The notes: generated from the letters alone by a model not told the origin. Positions 7,943-18,255 are shown, numbered from the stretch's first letter. The stretch: 58,453 nt of DNA from Segatella copri (GCF_009494395.1 NZ_VZCB01000014.1:1-58453), one strand, 5' to 3'. Numbers and translations are program-made.

Positions 7943-9556
7943 ATGGCAAAGTTTGATAAGTCAGTTTTAGCAAAGTACGGAATCACAGGTACAACTGAGG
8001 TTCTCTACAATCCTTCTTATGAGGTATTGTTCAATGAGGAGACTAAGGAAGGTCTCGAGGGTTTTGAGGTTGGTCAGGAGACTGAGCTCGGTGCAGTTAA
8101 CGTAATGACTGGTATTTACACTGGTCGTTCTCCTAAAGACAAGTTCATCGTTGACGATGCTACATCTCACGACACTGTATGGTGGGATTCTGAGGAATAT
8201 CACAACGATAACCACAAGGCTACTCCAGAGGCTTGGAATGCCGTTAAGGAGATCGCTAAGAAGGAGCTTTCTAACAAGAAGTTGTTCGTAGTAGATGGTT
8301 TCTGCGGTACACACAAGGATACACGTATGAAGGTACGTTTCATCGTTGAGGTAGCATGGCAGGCACACTTCGTAACAAATATGTTCATCCGTCCTCAGAA
8401 CGAGGCTGAGTTCGATCAGGAGCCAGACTTCATCGTTTACAATGCTTCTAAGGCAAAGGTTGAGAACTGGAAGGAGTTGGGTCTCCACTCAGAGACAGCC
8501 GTTGTATTCAACGTAACTTCTAAGGAGCAGGTTATCATCAACACATGGTATGGTGGTGAGATGAAGAAGGGTATGTTCTCTATGATGAACTACTTCTTGC
8601 CATTGAAGGGTATGGCTTCTATGCACTGCTCTGCCAACACAGATATGAACGGTGAGAACACTGCTATCTTCTTCGGTCTTTCTGGTACAGGTAAGACTAC
8701 ATTGTCAACAGACCCTAAGCGTAAGTTGATCGGTGACGATGAGCACGGATGGGACGACGAGGGTGTGTTCAACTTCGAAGGTGGTTGCTACGCTAAGGTT
8801 ATCAACCTCGACAAGGAGTCTGAGCCAGACATCTACGGTGCTATCACACGTGACGCTCTCCTCGAGAACGTAACTGTAGCTAAGGATGGTAAGATTGACT
8901 TCGCAGATAAGACTGTTACCGAGAATACTCGTGTATCTTATCCTATCTACCACATCAAGAACATCCAGCGTCCATTCTCTCAGGGTCCAGCTGCTAAGCA
9001 GGTTATCTTCCTCTCAGCAGATGCATTCGGTGTATTGCCACCAGTATCTATCTTGAACGCTGAGCAGACTAAGTATTACTTCCTCTCTGGCTTCACAGCT
9101 AAGTTGGCTGGTACAGAGCGCGGTATCACCGAGCCTACTCCAACATTCTCTGCTTGCTTCGGTCAGGCATTCTTGGAGTTGCACCCAACTAAGTACGCTG
9201 AGGAGTTGGTAAAGAAGATGCAGAAGTCTGGTGCTAAGGCATACTTGGTTAACACAGGTTGGAACGGTACAGGCAAGCGTATCTCTATCCGCGATACACG
9301 TGGTATCATCGACGCTATCCTCGACCACTCAATCGACGCAGCTCCTACAAAGACTATCCCATTCTTCAACTTCGTAGTTCCTACACAGTTGGAAGGTGTA
9401 GATCCTAAGATCCTCGATCCACGTGATACATACGCTGAGGCTTCTCAGTGGGAGGAGAAGGCTAAGGATTTGGCTGCTCGTTTCATCAAGAACTTCAAGA
9501 AGTATGAGACAAACGAGGCTGGTAAGGCTCTCGTTGCTGCTGGTCCACAGCTCTAA
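7943..9556 (+). CDS. pckA: Phosphoenolpyruvate carboxykinase (ATP)
   Basis: Cytoplasmic enzyme interconverting oxaloacetate and phosphoenolpyruvate with ATP/ADP. In succinate-producing Bacteroidota it often runs as a CO2-fixing, ATP-yielding step. The 537-aa length is standard. The kinase-1a loop [11 protein letters not shown] lies near residue 244, followed by the metal-binding GDDEHGW motif. Codon use is strongly biased, consistent with high expression. It has its own strong promoter and a hairpin terminator after the stop. Confidence 0.97.
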   Translation: MAKFDKSVLAKYGITGTTEVLYNPSYEVLFNEETKEGLEGFEVGQETELGAVNVMTGIYTGRSPKDKFIVDDATSHDTVWWDSEEYHNDNHKATPEAWNAVKEIAKKELSNKKLFVVDGFCGTHKDTRMKVRFIVEVAWQAHFVTNMFIRPQNEAEFDQEPDFIVYNASKAKVENWKELGLHSETAVVFNVTSKEQVIINTWYGGEMKKGMFSMMNYFLPLKGMASMHCSANTDMNGENTAIFFGLSGTGKTTLSTDPKRKLIGDDEHGWDDEGVFNFEGGCYAKVINLDKESEPDIYGAITRDALLENVTVAKDGKIDFADKTVTENTRVSYPIYHIKNIQRPFSQGPAAKQVIFLSADAFGVLPPVSILNAEQTKYYFLSGFTAKLAGTERGITEPTPTFSACFGQAFLELHPTKYAEELVKKMQKSGAKAYLVNTGWNGTGKRISIRDTRGIIDAILDHSIDAAPTKTIPFFNFVVPTQLEGVDPKILDPRDTYAEASQWEEKAKDLAARFIKNFKKYETNEAGKALVAAGPQL

Positions 9557-9586
9557 TTCGACTCTTCGAATTCATGCTAAATATGG

Positions 9587-9627
9587 AATCCCGTTTTCTC
9601 GCAAGAGAAGCGGGATTTCTTCGTTTT
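9587..9627 (+). terminator. pckA terminator
   Basis: AATCCCG...CTC (9587-9600) pairs with GAGAAGCGGGATT around a GCAA loop, with one bulge, and is followed by a T-rich tail ending TTTTT near 9627. Confidence 0.8.
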
Positions 9628-9725
9628 TATACCTCTAAATCACTAAAAAACTTAAAAAATGCGCCTAAAATGAATAATTTGCATAATAATAAGGAGAAAA
9701 GGGCGAGTTTTTGAAGAATTCTCTG

Positions 9726-9733
9726 TAAATTTG
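9726..9733 (+). promoter_or_regulatory. -7 box for the DUF6242-DUF6089-uppS-bamA gene block
   Basis: TAAATTTG fits TAnnTTTG. It lies 16 nt before the first ATG (9750) and 25 nt before the second (9759). No well-spaced TTTG is seen. Confidence 0.5.
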
Positions 9734-9749
9734 CAGCTAAAAAGAAAAA

Positions 9750-11144
9750 TTGGATAGAATGAAAAGGAAGTTTTTAGCTTTCGTAGTGCTGCTGGCAGCT
9801 ACTTTATCGCTCTCTTCATGTTTGAGCAGCGACGATAATTTAAATGTAGAATATACACATGATACTGCTATTACGGCGTTTTCTCTGGGATCACTCGATC
9901 AGTGGGGCAAGACCAAGGATGGTACCAAGGATTCCTTGTATAAAGCTGTTGTGGCAGGCGCTAATTATAAATTTTATATTGATCAGGCTACACGCCAGAT
10001 TTATAATGTTGATTCCTTACCATGCGGAGTGAGGGATTCGGCTATGCTGGCTACTATTACAAGCAAGAATAGTAGCCTTGTCGTGTTGCAGGATATGGAT
10101 AAGCCAGATTCGCTCATCACTTATTCCAGCACAGACTCTATCAATTTCTCCAAGCCAAGACTCATCCGTGTTTACAACAACGACTTCACTGCCTATGCTA
10201 CATATACCGTGAAGGTAAACATCCATCAGGAAAAGGGTGATGTGTTCAACTGGCAGGAGAAGGCTCAGCAGAATACTGTGCTCTCTCAGCTCAGCCATCT
10301 GAAGATGGTTTCGCTGGGCAGCAATATCTATGTATTCGGCAAGAATGCTGAGGGATTGAAGATTTACAAGACTGCCAATACCGATGGTATGGGATGGCAG
10401 GAGATTACCGCCAATATCGCTTTCGGTGCGGATGACTATCAGAATGCGGTGGCTATGGGTAATAACCTCTATATCTTGTCAGACGGAAAGGTATATGCTT
10501 CTGCAGATGGCAGCAACTGGCAGGAGAAGGGAAGCGATGCTTCTCTCAAACTGATGGTAGGCGCCAGTAGCAAGAACCTTTATGCCTATACTGCTGCCGG
10601 TATCTCTGTTTCAAAGGATCAGGGTGCCAGCTGGACAGCTTTGGCGCTTGACAAGAGCGTTGATTATCTGCCAACAAATAATCTCTCTATGTGCTCTACC
10701 AGCATTCGCTCTACCAAGAACGTGGAGTATCTCATGCTGATGGGTACTCGTGACAAGAGTTATGGCGACTCTATCGCTACTATCTGGAACCACGTAGTAG
10801 ACAATGATGCTGATGCTGCTGACAATGAGTGGAATTACTTCGAACTCGACAGCCATCAGCCATACAAGATGCCGATGATGGATCAGGTATTGACCTGTGC
10901 AGCAGATACAGGCTTTGTTGCTGTGGGCAGCAATGGCAAATGGTATAAGAGCAAGGATAACGGAGTTAGCTGGAAGGTTGACTCTCTGGTTACTCTGCCT
11001 GCAGCCTTTACCTTTAACGTTAACAGCAGCATCGGTTTCTGTCGTGATGCCAACAATTACTATTGGCTGATTCGTGGTGGTAATGTCTGGAAAGGCCGCT
11101 TCAATCGTGATGGCTGGCGCAAGGACCAGACTATTTTTGAATAA
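9750..11144 (+). CDS. DUF6242-type lipoprotein
   Basis: The 464-aa precursor has a signal peptide with lipobox LSSC (Cys about 24). Its body holds repeated WQE/W-G beta-propeller-like strands (NWQEKGSDASLK, ASWTALAL, SWKVDSLVT), as in BNR or sialidase-like repeats. Bacteroidota carry such proteins next to DUF6089 and uppS; no function is established that I know of. The ATG at 9759 would give a more typical signal peptide (MKRKFLAF). It starts the envelope-biogenesis block, followed 13 nt later by DUF6089. Confidence 0.8.
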   Translation: MDRMKRKFLAFVVLLAATLSLSSCLSSDDNLNVEYTHDTAITAFSLGSLDQWGKTKDGTKDSLYKAVVAGANYKFYIDQATRQIYNVDSLPCGVRDSAMLATITSKNSSLVVLQDMDKPDSLITYSSTDSINFSKPRLIRVYNNDFTAYATYTVKVNIHQEKGDVFNWQEKAQQNTVLSQLSHLKMVSLGSNIYVFGKNAEGLKIYKTANTDGMGWQEITANIAFGADDYQNAVAMGNNLYILSDGKVYASADGSNWQEKGSDASLKLMVGASSKNLYAYTAAGISVSKDQGASWTALALDKSVDYLPTNNLSMCSTSIRSTKNVEYLMLMGTRDKSYGDSIATIWNHVVDNDADAADNEWNYFELDSHQPYKMPMMDQVLTCAADTGFVAVGSNGKWYKSKDNGVSWKVDSLVTLPAAFTFNVNSSIGFCRDANNYYWLIRGGNVWKGRFNRDGWRKDQTIFE

Positions 11145-11157
11145 CTGAAATGTAGTC

Positions 11158-11847
11158 ATGATTCGTAACTTATGCAGCCTGTTGCTTCTCATCAGCTTGC
11201 TTTCCGTTCAGAAGGCGCAAGCGCAGGATGACCCGCAATATCGATTGGAGATAGGTGCGGGCATAGGTACTATGGCGTATGAGGGCGACTTTAATGGCAG
11301 CATTTTCAAGAATATGCAGCCGATGGCTGCCGTTGTGGGTCGATATAATATCGACCCATACAAAGACCTGCGGCTGAATATTGGCTTCGGCAAGATAAAA
11401 GGATCTTCTGACAATGTGGATTCTTATTTCCCTGACTATGCCGGGCAGCCTTACTCGTTTAACAATACGCTGGTAGATGCCAGCTTCGTGTTCGAGTATA
11501 ACTTCTGGCCATACGGTACGGGTAGAGATTATCGGGGAGCCAAGCCGCTGGTGCCGTTCATCTTTGGTGGTCTGGGAGCCACCTATGCGACGGGAAGCGA
11601 AAAGAATGTGTTTACTGCCAATATCCCCCTGGGTATAGGCGCAAAATATAAAGTAAGTGAACGACTGAACGTAGGACTGGATTGGACCATCCATTTCTCG
11701 CTGAGCGATGAGCTGGATGGAGTGAAAGACCCTTACTGGGTAAGCAGTAGCGGAGCTTTCAAGAATACCGACTGCTACTCAACGCTGCAGGTGTCGCTGA
11801 CCTATAGTTTCAGTGCAAAATGTAGAACTTGTAATAAAGAAGATTAA
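11158..11847 (+). CDS. DUF6089-type outer-membrane beta-barrel protein
   Basis: The 229-aa protein has a signal peptide (cleavage near AQA, residue ~23). Its barrel-like strands ([28 protein letters not shown]) are followed by a short Cys-containing tail (KCRTCNKED). The pattern fits DUF6089, which I associate with the uppS-bamA neighbourhood of Bacteroidota. It ends one base before the uppS start. A role in envelope assembly is inferred from context only. Confidence 0.75.
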   Translation: MIRNLCSLLLLISLLSVQKAQAQDDPQYRLEIGAGIGTMAYEGDFNGSIFKNMQPMAAVVGRYNIDPYKDLRLNIGFGKIKGSSDNVDSYFPDYAGQPYSFNNTLVDASFVFEYNFWPYGTGRDYRGAKPLVPFIFGGLGATYATGSEKNVFTANIPLGIGAKYKVSERLNVGLDWTIHFSLSDELDGVKDPYWVSSSGAFKNTDCYSTLQVSLTYSFSAKCRTCNKED

Positions 11848-11848
11848 T

Positions 11849-12601
11849 ATGGACAACTTGGATATGAACAGAATACCTGAGCACATCGCCATCATCATGG
11901 ACGGCAATGGACGCTGGGCAACAGAAAGAGGCAAGGACCGCAGTTATGGTCATCAGGCAGGAGTGGACGCAGTGCGTTGCATTACCTCAGAATGTACTCG
12001 CTTGGGTGTGAAATTCCTTACCCTCTATACCTTCTCTACCGAAAACTGGAACCGTCCTGCCGACGAGATTTCTGCCTTGATGGGACTGGTACTGTCTTCA
12101 CTGGAAGATGAAATCTTCATGAAGAACAATGTACGTTTCCAGGTGATAGGCGATATGAAGCGATTGCCACAGGCGGTGCAGGATAAGTTGCAGGAAACAA
12201 TGGATCATACTGCCAAGAATGATGCCATGACCATGGTGGTAGCCCTGAGCTACTCTTCACGCTGGGAAATCATGAAGGCGATGAAGGAAACCGTGAAGGA
12301 AGCCATGGAGAAGGGCACCAGCTATGAGGAAGTAGAGAAGATGCTGACCGAGGAGAACTTTGAGAAGCATCTGGAGACCAACTTCATGCCAGACCCAGAC
12401 CTCCTGATCCGTACAGGTGGCGAGTTGCGTATCAGCAACTATCTGTTGTGGCAGATTGCATATTCAGAGTTGTATTTCTGCGATACTTACTGGCCAGACT
12501 TCAACGAGGAGTGTCTGCACAAGGCTATTGCGAGTTACCAGGCTCGCCAGCGTCGCTTTGGCAAGACTGAGGCTCAGGTAGAGGAAGAGGAAGAAAAGTA
12601 A
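11849..12601 (+). CDS. uppS: Isoprenyl transferase (undecaprenyl diphosphate synthase)
   Basis: cis-Prenyltransferase that makes undecaprenyl diphosphate, the lipid carrier for peptidoglycan and other surface polymers. From the ATG at 11849, which follows the DUF6089 stop by one base, the protein is 250 aa. It has the catalytic motif MDGNGRW (Asp18) and the C-terminal pair [19 protein letters not shown]. An in-frame ATG at 11813 would overlap the previous gene by 35 nt and add residues not typical of the family. bamA follows after 54 nt. Confidence 0.95.
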   Translation: MDNLDMNRIPEHIAIIMDGNGRWATERGKDRSYGHQAGVDAVRCITSECTRLGVKFLTLYTFSTENWNRPADEISALMGLVLSSLEDEIFMKNNVRFQVIGDMKRLPQAVQDKLQETMDHTAKNDAMTMVVALSYSSRWEIMKAMKETVKEAMEKGTSYEEVEKMLTEENFEKHLETNFMPDPDLLIRTGGELRISNYLLWQIAYSELYFCDTYWPDFNEECLHKAIASYQARQRRFGKTEAQVEEEEEK

Positions 12602-12637
12602 AAAAACAACCCCCAATATAAGAAACGAAAATACATT

Positions 12638-12652
12638 ATATATAATAAGGTA
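12638..12652 (+). promoter_or_regulatory. AT-rich AAGGT leader motif before bamA
   Basis: TATATAATAAGGT ends 4 nt before the bamA ATG. The same motif recurs before several envelope genes in this window (16477, 43041, 50669 and 50686 on the minus strand, 56014). It may act as a translation-initiation element. Confidence 0.45.
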
Positions 12653-12655
12653 TAA

Positions 12656-15292
12656 ATGAACAAGCTAAGAAAGATTTTCATCCTGCTGCTAGGCGTTATG
12701 GCAAGTATGCAGATTCAGGCACAAGATAAGATCGTTAATCCCGACATCTCTTATGCTGGTACACCCCGTACGCTGAAACTGGGTGGCATCAATGTATCAG
12801 GTGTGGAAGGATACGAAGACTATGTGCTGACTGGTATCTCCGGACTTACAGTAGGAGATGAGATTACTGTACCTGGAGACGACATCACTACTGCTGTAAA
12901 GCGTTACTGGAAGCATGGACTCTTCTCGAAGGTTGCTATTGCTGCCGATTCTATCGTGGGTGAGAAACTCTATCTCCACATCTATCTGGCTGTTCGCCCT
13001 CGTATCTCAAACATCAATTACATCGGTTTGAAGAAGAGCGAACGTGAAGACATGGAGCAGAAACTCGGTATGGTGAAGGGTACGCAGGTTACTCCTAATA
13101 TGCTGGACCGTGCCAAGATTCTTGCCAAGAAATACTTCGACGACAAGGGATTCAAGAATGCCGACATCCAGATTAACCAGCGTGATGACGTGGCTAACAA
13201 GGGACAGGTAATCCTTGATGTGATAGTAGACAAGAAGGAAAAGATCAAGGTACACGAGATTACCATCGATGGTAACGAGCAGCTGAGCGACAGGAAGATC
13301 AAGGGTGGACTCTTCTCCAAGGGTGCCTTTGCCAAGACTCATGAGGCTGGTAAGTTTGCCACTTTCTTCAAATCCAAGAAGTTTACACCTGAGCGTTGGA
13401 AGGAAGATAAGGAGAAACTGATCGAGAAATACTACGAGTACGGTTATCGCGATGCACAGATTCTGGAAGACAGCGTGAGCAACTTTGATGACAAGCATGT
13501 AAATGTATATGTCAAGGTTGATGAAGGCAAGAGATATTATCTGAGAAATATCACATGGTCGGGTAATACCGTATACAATACCTTCGATCTGGATCGCATT
13601 CTGGGTATGAAGAAGGGTGATGTATATAACCAGAAGTTGCTGAAAAAGCGACTCAATGAGGACGATGATGCGGTTTCCAACCTCTATTATAACAATGGTT
13701 ACGTGTTCTCCAACATCAATCCTGCCGAAATCAATATCGACGGAGATTCCATCGACCTGGAGATGCGCGTGACAGAAGGACCTCAGGCTTATCTGAGCCA
13801 TGTACGTATCAACGGTAATACCCGTCTCTATGAGAACGTAGTACGTCGTGAGCTCCGTACCAAGCCAGGTGATCTCTTCTCTAAGGATGCCCTGATGCGT
13901 TCGGCACGTGAGTTGGCTTCCATGGGTCACTTCGATGCAGAAAAGGTGGCACCAGACGTAAAGCCTAATCCTGAGGATGGTACTGTAGATGTAAACTGGA
14001 ACCTGGAGCAGAAGAGTAACGACCAGATTGAATTCTCGCTCGGTTGGGGTCAGACCGGTGTCATCGGACGTGTGGGATTGAAGCTCAACAACTTCTCCAT
14101 GGCAAACCTCTTCAACAAGAACAAGGAGCACCGTGGTATCATGCCTATCGGTGACGGTGAGGTGCTCAGTATCGGTGCACAGACCAACGGTACCTACTAT
14201 CAGAGCTACAACGTTAGCTACTCTACCAACTGGTTTGGCGGCAAGCGTCCTATCCAGTTCAGCGTAGGTGCATACTACAGTAAGAGTACCGACGTGTCAA
14301 GCAACTATTACAATAGTGCAGCCATGTACAACTATCAGAGTTACTTATATGGCTATGGTTCCAGTTACTATAACAACTACGAGAACTATTACGATCCAGA
14401 CAAGTACATCCAGATGGTGGGTGTGAGCCTCGGTTGGGGTAAGCGCCTCCGTTGGCCGGATGATTACTTCACCTTGTCTGTGCAGTTGGCTTACCAGCGC
14501 TACATGATGAAGAACTGGAGCTATATGTTGATGACCAACGGTAATGCGAACAACTTGAACTTGACTATTGCATTGAACCGTACATCAACCGACAACCAGC
14601 TCTTCCCACGTACAGGTTCTGAGTTCGAGGCAAGCGTCAACCTTACTCCACCATGGAGTGCGTTCGACAACAAGGACTACAAGAATCTGGCTAACAACTC
14701 TCAGTCTGCCACCTATTCAATGGAGCAGCAGGAGAAGTATCGCTGGATAGAGTATCACAAGTGGAAGTTCAAGTCTAAGACTTATACAGCACTCACAGAG
14801 GGGCAGAAGTGCTTCGTATTGATGACCCGTGTAGAACTCGGTTTGCTCGGTGCTTACAACAAGTACAAGAAGAGTCCATTCGAGACCTATTATGTGGGTG
14901 GTGACGGTATGAGCGGTTATTCATCATATTATGGTGAGGAAACTATCGGTCTCCGTGGTTATGAGAACGGTTCTGTATCATACGGCCGCAGCACAGGTTA
15001 CTATGCTTATGCCTACGACCGCTTCTCACTGGAGCTCCGTTATCCATTCCTCCTGGGTAATACCACCATTTATGGTTTGACCTTTGTTGAGGCTGGTAAC
15101 GCCTGGTATGATACCAAGGACTTCAATCCATTCAGCATGAAGCGTAGTGCCGGTGTGGGTGTTCGTATCTTCCTGCCAATGGTAGGTTTGATGGGTATCG
15201 ACTGGGCATACGGTTTCGACAAGGTATGGAACGGAAGCCAGTATAAGAAGGGTGGAAGCCAGTTCCACTTCATCTTAGGTCAGGAATTCTAA
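12656..15292 (+). CDS. bamA: Outer membrane protein assembly factor BamA
   Basis: Central subunit of the beta-barrel assembly machinery in the outer membrane. The signal peptide ends near IQAQ (residue 22). Five POTRA repeats span about residues 30-445. The barrel follows, with the conserved LRGYENGS loop (the family's VRGY motif) and a terminal aromatic residue (GQEF). The 878-aa protein has an unusually Tyr/Asn/Ser-rich extracellular segment at about residues 545-585. It lies directly upstream of OmpH/Skp chaperone genes that deliver its substrates. Confidence 0.95.
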   Translation: MNKLRKIFILLLGVMASMQIQAQDKIVNPDISYAGTPRTLKLGGINVSGVEGYEDYVLTGISGLTVGDEITVPGDDITTAVKRYWKHGLFSKVAIAADSIVGEKLYLHIYLAVRPRISNINYIGLKKSEREDMEQKLGMVKGTQVTPNMLDRAKILAKKYFDDKGFKNADIQINQRDDVANKGQVILDVIVDKKEKIKVHEITIDGNEQLSDRKIKGGLFSKGAFAKTHEAGKFATFFKSKKFTPERWKEDKEKLIEKYYEYGYRDAQILEDSVSNFDDKHVNVYVKVDEGKRYYLRNITWSGNTVYNTFDLDRILGMKKGDVYNQKLLKKRLNEDDDAVSNLYYNNGYVFSNINPAEINIDGDSIDLEMRVTEGPQAYLSHVRINGNTRLYENVVRRELRTKPGDLFSKDALMRSARELASMGHFDAEKVAPDVKPNPEDGTVDVNWNLEQKSNDQIEFSLGWGQTGVIGRVGLKLNNFSMANLFNKNKEHRGIMPIGDGEVLSIGAQTNGTYYQSYNVSYSTNWFGGKRPIQFSVGAYYSKSTDVSSNYYNSAAMYNYQSYLYGYGSSYYNNYENYYDPDKYIQMVGVSLGWGKRLRWPDDYFTLSVQLAYQRYMMKNWSYMLMTNGNANNLNLTIALNRTSTDNQLFPRTGSEFEASVNLTPPWSAFDNKDYKNLANNSQSATYSMEQQEKYRWIEYHKWKFKSKTYTALTEGQKCFVLMTRVELGLLGAYNKYKKSPFETYYVGGDGMSGYSSYYGEETIGLRGYENGSVSYGRSTGYYAYAYDRFSLELRYPFLLGNTTIYGLTFVEAGNAWYDTKDFNPFSMKRSAGVGVRIFLPMVGLMGIDWAYGFDKVWNGSQYKKGGSQFHFILGQEF

Positions 15293-15303
15293 AGATAAAT
15301 TTT

Positions 15304-15816
15304 ATGAAGAAAATAGTATTGATGCTGATGATGGCTGTAGCAGCCATCTCAGCACATGCACAGAAATATGCATTGGTAGATATGGAATATATCCTGAAGA
15401 ATATTCCAGCTTATGAGCGTGCCAACGAGCAGTTGAACCAGGCTAGTCTTCTTTGGCAGGCTGAGGTAGAAGCTCTGAATACGGAGGCTAGCACTCTGTA
15501 CAAAAACTACCAGAACGAAGTGGTCTTCCTCTCACAGGAGCAGAAGAAGGCTAAGCAGGATGCCATCATGCAGAAAGAGAAAGAGGCAAGCGACCTGAAA
15601 AAGAAATATTTCGGGGCTGAAGGCGAGCTCTATAAAAAGCGTGAGGCACTGATGGGACCTATCCAGGAAGAGATTTATAATGCCGTCAAGGAAATCTCAG
15701 ATTTGCGTGGTTATACACTGGTAATAGACCGTGCCAGCAACAATGGTATCATTTTTGCTTCGCCAAAGGTAGATATTAGCAACGAAGTGCTCCAAAAATT
15801 AGGTTATTCCAAATAA
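15304..15816 (+). CDS. OmpH/Skp-family periplasmic chaperone (first of three)
   Basis: The 170-aa protein has a signal peptide (AHA-Q, about residue 19). A long charged helical region (residues 40-110, rich in E, K and Q) forms the coiled-coil tentacle of Skp. The C-terminal core strand VIDRASNNGIIFAS is present. It is thought to hold unfolded outer-membrane proteins for BamA. It starts 11 nt after bamA, so it is probably in the same transcript. Confidence 0.85.
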   Translation: MKKIVLMLMMAVAAISAHAQKYALVDMEYILKNIPAYERANEQLNQASLLWQAEVEALNTEASTLYKNYQNEVVFLSQEQKKAKQDAIMQKEKEASDLKKKYFGAEGELYKKREALMGPIQEEIYNAVKEISDLRGYTLVIDRASNNGIIFASPKVDISNEVLQKLGYSK

Positions 15817-15822
15817 TAATTG

Positions 15823-15830
15823 TAAATTTG
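15823..15830 (+). promoter_or_regulatory. -7 box before the second OmpH/Skp gene
   Basis: TAAATTTG right after the first skp-like stop fits TAnnTTTG and would give an ~75-nt leader. It suggests independent expression of the downstream chaperone genes. Confidence 0.45.
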
Positions 15831-15910
15831 CAGCCGATAGTGAACGTATGGCGCTTGCAAGGCGGCATGGGAACATGAATTAGAATTAATAATCAAAAAG
15901 AAATAAAACA

Positions 15911-16396
15911 ATGAAAAAGCTTATTTTAATGTTGATGCTTTGTGCACCAATGACAATGATGGCACAGAAGTTTGGCAAGGTAAATACACAGCAGATCATG
16001 CAGTCTTTGCCAGATGTTGCTAAGGCTAACGGCGAGATGGAAGCTCTCCAGAAGCAGAAGGAGAACGACCTCAAGGCTATGCAGGACGAGTTCCAGCGCA
16101 AGGCTGACGAGTACCAGAAGGGTGCCAGCACCATGAACGCTACTGCTAAGCAGCAGAAGGAAACTGAATTGCAGGGTCTTCAGCAGAAGATTCAGCAGGC
16201 TTACCAGGATGGTCAGCAGGAGTTGCAGAAGAAGAGCAGCGAGCTCATGCAGCCTATCGTAGCTAAGGTTCGTACTGCTATCGAGGCAGTAGGTAAGGCT
16301 GGTAACTATACTTACATCTTCGAGGAAGGTTCTGCTGTTTATACAGGTACCAACGTGGTTGATGTAACCAAGGAGGTTCAGGCTAAGATTAAGTAA
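15911..16396 (+). CDS. OmpH/Skp-family periplasmic chaperone (second of three)
   Basis: The 161-aa protein has a signal peptide ending MMAQK. The helical arm is very Gln/Lys-rich (about residues 40-110, with many QQK and ELQ pairs). The core strand YTYIFEEGSAVYTG follows. Codon use is more biased than in the first copy, suggesting higher expression. It has a probable own promoter upstream and a strong terminator after it. Confidence 0.88.
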   Translation: MKKLILMLMLCAPMTMMAQKFGKVNTQQIMQSLPDVAKANGEMEALQKQKENDLKAMQDEFQRKADEYQKGASTMNATAKQQKETELQGLQQKIQQAYQDGQQELQKKSSELMQPIVAKVRTAIEAVGKAGNYTYIFEEGSAVYTGTNVVDVTKEVQAKIK

Positions 16397-16423
16397 TCAA
16401 TCGGTTCATTCGATAGTAAGCTG

Positions 16424-16452
16424 AGGGCAGGCACAAGTGCCTGCCCTTATTT
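16424..16452 (+). terminator. Hairpin after the second OmpH/Skp gene
   Basis: AGGGCAGGCAC (16424-16434) pairs perfectly with 16437-16447, followed by TATTTAT. It probably reduces read-through into the third copy and murI. Confidence 0.7.
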
Positions 16453-16476
16453 ATCATCCAGTATATTCATATATAA

Positions 16477-16488
16477 TATAATAAGGTA
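16477..16488 (+). promoter_or_regulatory. TATAATAAGGTA leader motif before the third OmpH/Skp gene
   Basis: Another copy of the AT-rich AAGGT motif, ending 9 nt before the ATG at 16498. Confidence 0.4.
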
Positions 16489-16497
16489 TCACGCATC

Positions 16498-17049
16498 ATG
16501 AAAAAGAATCTCTTATTTTTGGCTTTCGCTCTCGTTTCGCTCTCGGCTTCTGCCCAGCAGAATCCAACGGTGGGAGCACAACAGGCAACTACTGCAGCCC
16601 AGCCGGCATTGCGATTTGGCTACTTCAGTTTTGAGCAGGTTTTTCATACTATGCCTGGCTATGCCATAGCCAAGCATAATATGGACGAACTCCGTGGCAA
16701 ATACGATGAAGAAACCAAGCGTGTAGAGACCGAATTTAACAGCAAGTATGAGGAATTTCTTGATGGCCAGCGCTCTTATGCCAAGTCTATCTTAGAGAAA
16801 AGACAGGCTGAGCTGCGTGAGTTGATGGAGAAGAATATTGCCTTCAAGGCTGAGGCTGCCCGTCTTCTGAAAAAGGCAGAGGAGGAGGCTTATGCTCCAT
16901 TAAAGGCAAAGATGAATGCTGCCTTACAGCAGATAGGTAAGGAGAACGGATTTGCTTTCATTCTCAATACCGATAACAATGCCACTCCTTATCTGAGTGC
17001 TGAGATGGGTGTGGATATTACAGAAGCACTAAAGGAGAAAATGAAATGA
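16498..17049 (+). CDS. OmpH/Skp-family periplasmic chaperone (third of three)
   Basis: The 183-aa protein has a signal peptide (SASAQQ, about residue 20), then a Thr/Ala/Gln-rich linker absent from the other two copies. The core RFGYFSFEQVFHTMPGY, a charged helical arm and the closing strand FAFILNTDNNATPYL follow. It overlaps murI by 4 nt (ATGA), so the two are translationally coupled. The longer linker may mark a distinct partner or role. Confidence 0.85.
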   Translation: MKKNLLFLAFALVSLSASAQQNPTVGAQQATTAAQPALRFGYFSFEQVFHTMPGYAIAKHNMDELRGKYDEETKRVETEFNSKYEEFLDGQRSYAKSILEKRQAELRELMEKNIAFKAEAARLLKKAEEEAYAPLKAKMNAALQQIGKENGFAFILNTDNNATPYLSAEMGVDITEALKEKMK

Positions 17050-17882
17050 TGTTGCCATCTAATCCGGGACCTATCGGTATCTTCGATTCGGGCTATGGCG
17101 GTCTTACCATCCTGCATGGATTGCGCCAGCTCTTGCCACAGTATGACTATATGTACTTGGGCGACAATGCGCGTGCCCCTTACGGTTCCCGTTCCTTCGA
17201 GGTTGTATACAAGTTTACCCGTCAGGCGGTTATCAAACTGTTCTCAATGGGTTGTCATCTGGTTATCCTGGGTTGCAATACGGCATCGGCTAAAGCCCTG
17301 CGTTCCATCCAGCAGAGGGATATTCCGGAATTGGATCCGGATCGCCGCGTGCTGGGTATTATCCGGCCAACTGCCGAGGTGATTGGCGAACTCACCAAGA
17401 GCCGGCATGTGGGTATTCTTGCCACGGAAGGTACCATCAAGAGTGAGAGCTACAAGATGGAAATAGGTAAGCTGTGGCCAGACATAGAGGTAAATGGTGT
17501 GGCTTGTCCTCTGTGGGCTGCCATCGTAGAAGCTAATGAAGCGGATAGTCCCGGTGCTGATTACTTCGTCAAGAAACGCATCGATCAGTTGATGCGCAAG
17601 GATGCTGATATTGATACCATCATTCTGGGTTGTACCCATTATCCGCTGCTCATGAGCAGCATCGTGAAGAATATTCCTGACGGGGTGAGGGTTGTACCGC
17701 AGGGACAGTATGTGGCAAACAGCCTGAAGGATTATCTGAAACGCCATCCAAACATGGAACAGATGGTTACGAAGGGTGGAACCTGCCAGTATCTGACTAC
17801 AGAAAGTGAGGAAAAATTTAAAGAGTCTGCGATGATCTTCCTGCATGAGCAGGTAAGTGTTACCCACGTAGACCTGGAATAA
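17046..17882 (+). CDS. murI: Glutamate racemase
   Basis: Makes D-glutamate for peptidoglycan. The 278-aa protein has both catalytic cysteine motifs: GCNTASAKA (about residue 77) and GCTHYPLL (about residue 196). The N-terminal DSGYGGLT loop is present. The start ATGATG overlaps the stop of the upstream chaperone gene. Sequence near the C-terminus is diverged but complete. Confidence 0.95.
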   Translation: MMLPSNPGPIGIFDSGYGGLTILHGLRQLLPQYDYMYLGDNARAPYGSRSFEVVYKFTRQAVIKLFSMGCHLVILGCNTASAKALRSIQQRDIPELDPDRRVLGIIRPTAEVIGELTKSRHVGILATEGTIKSESYKMEIGKLWPDIEVNGVACPLWAAIVEANEADSPGADYFVKKRIDQLMRKDADIDTIILGCTHYPLLMSSIVKNIPDGVRVVPQGQYVANSLKDYLKRHPNMEQMVTKGGTCQYLTTESEEKFKESAMIFLHEQVSVTHVDLE

Positions 17883-17919
17883 TTTATAATTTATAATTTA
17901 TAATTAATAGTTGAGAATT

Positions 17920-18255
17920 ATGCAAGAAACAAGACAAAACCGTATATCAAGACTTCTCCAGAAGGAGTTGAGTCTTATCTTCCAGTCACAGACCCGCATG
18001 ATGCACGGTGTGATGGTAAGTGTAACAAAGGTAAGAGTAAGTCCGGATCTCAGCATCTGTACTGCATACCTCAGTGTGTTCCCATCAGAGAAGGGTGAGG
18101 AGATATTGAAGAATATCAATGCCAACGAGAAGACTATCCGTTTCGACTTGGGTAGAAAGGTGAGAAACCAGTTGCGTATTATTCCTGAGCTCCGCTTCTT
18201 CCTGGATGATAGTCTGGACTATCTGGAGCATATCGACGAACTCTTGAAAAAGTAA
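17920..18255 (+). CDS. rbfA: 30S ribosome-binding factor A
   Basis: Late 30S assembly factor that binds near the 5' end of 16S rRNA. From the ATG at 17920 it is 111 aa, with family motifs RISRLLQKELSLIFQ and LRFFLDDSLDYLEHI. The short gap after murI holds tandem AATTTATAA units. A TTG nine bases upstream is in frame but less likely as the start. Confidence 0.92.
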   Translation: MQETRQNRISRLLQKELSLIFQSQTRMMHGVMVSVTKVRVSPDLSICTAYLSVFPSEKGEEILKNINANEKTIRFDLGRKVRNQLRIIPELRFFLDDSLDYLEHIDELLKK

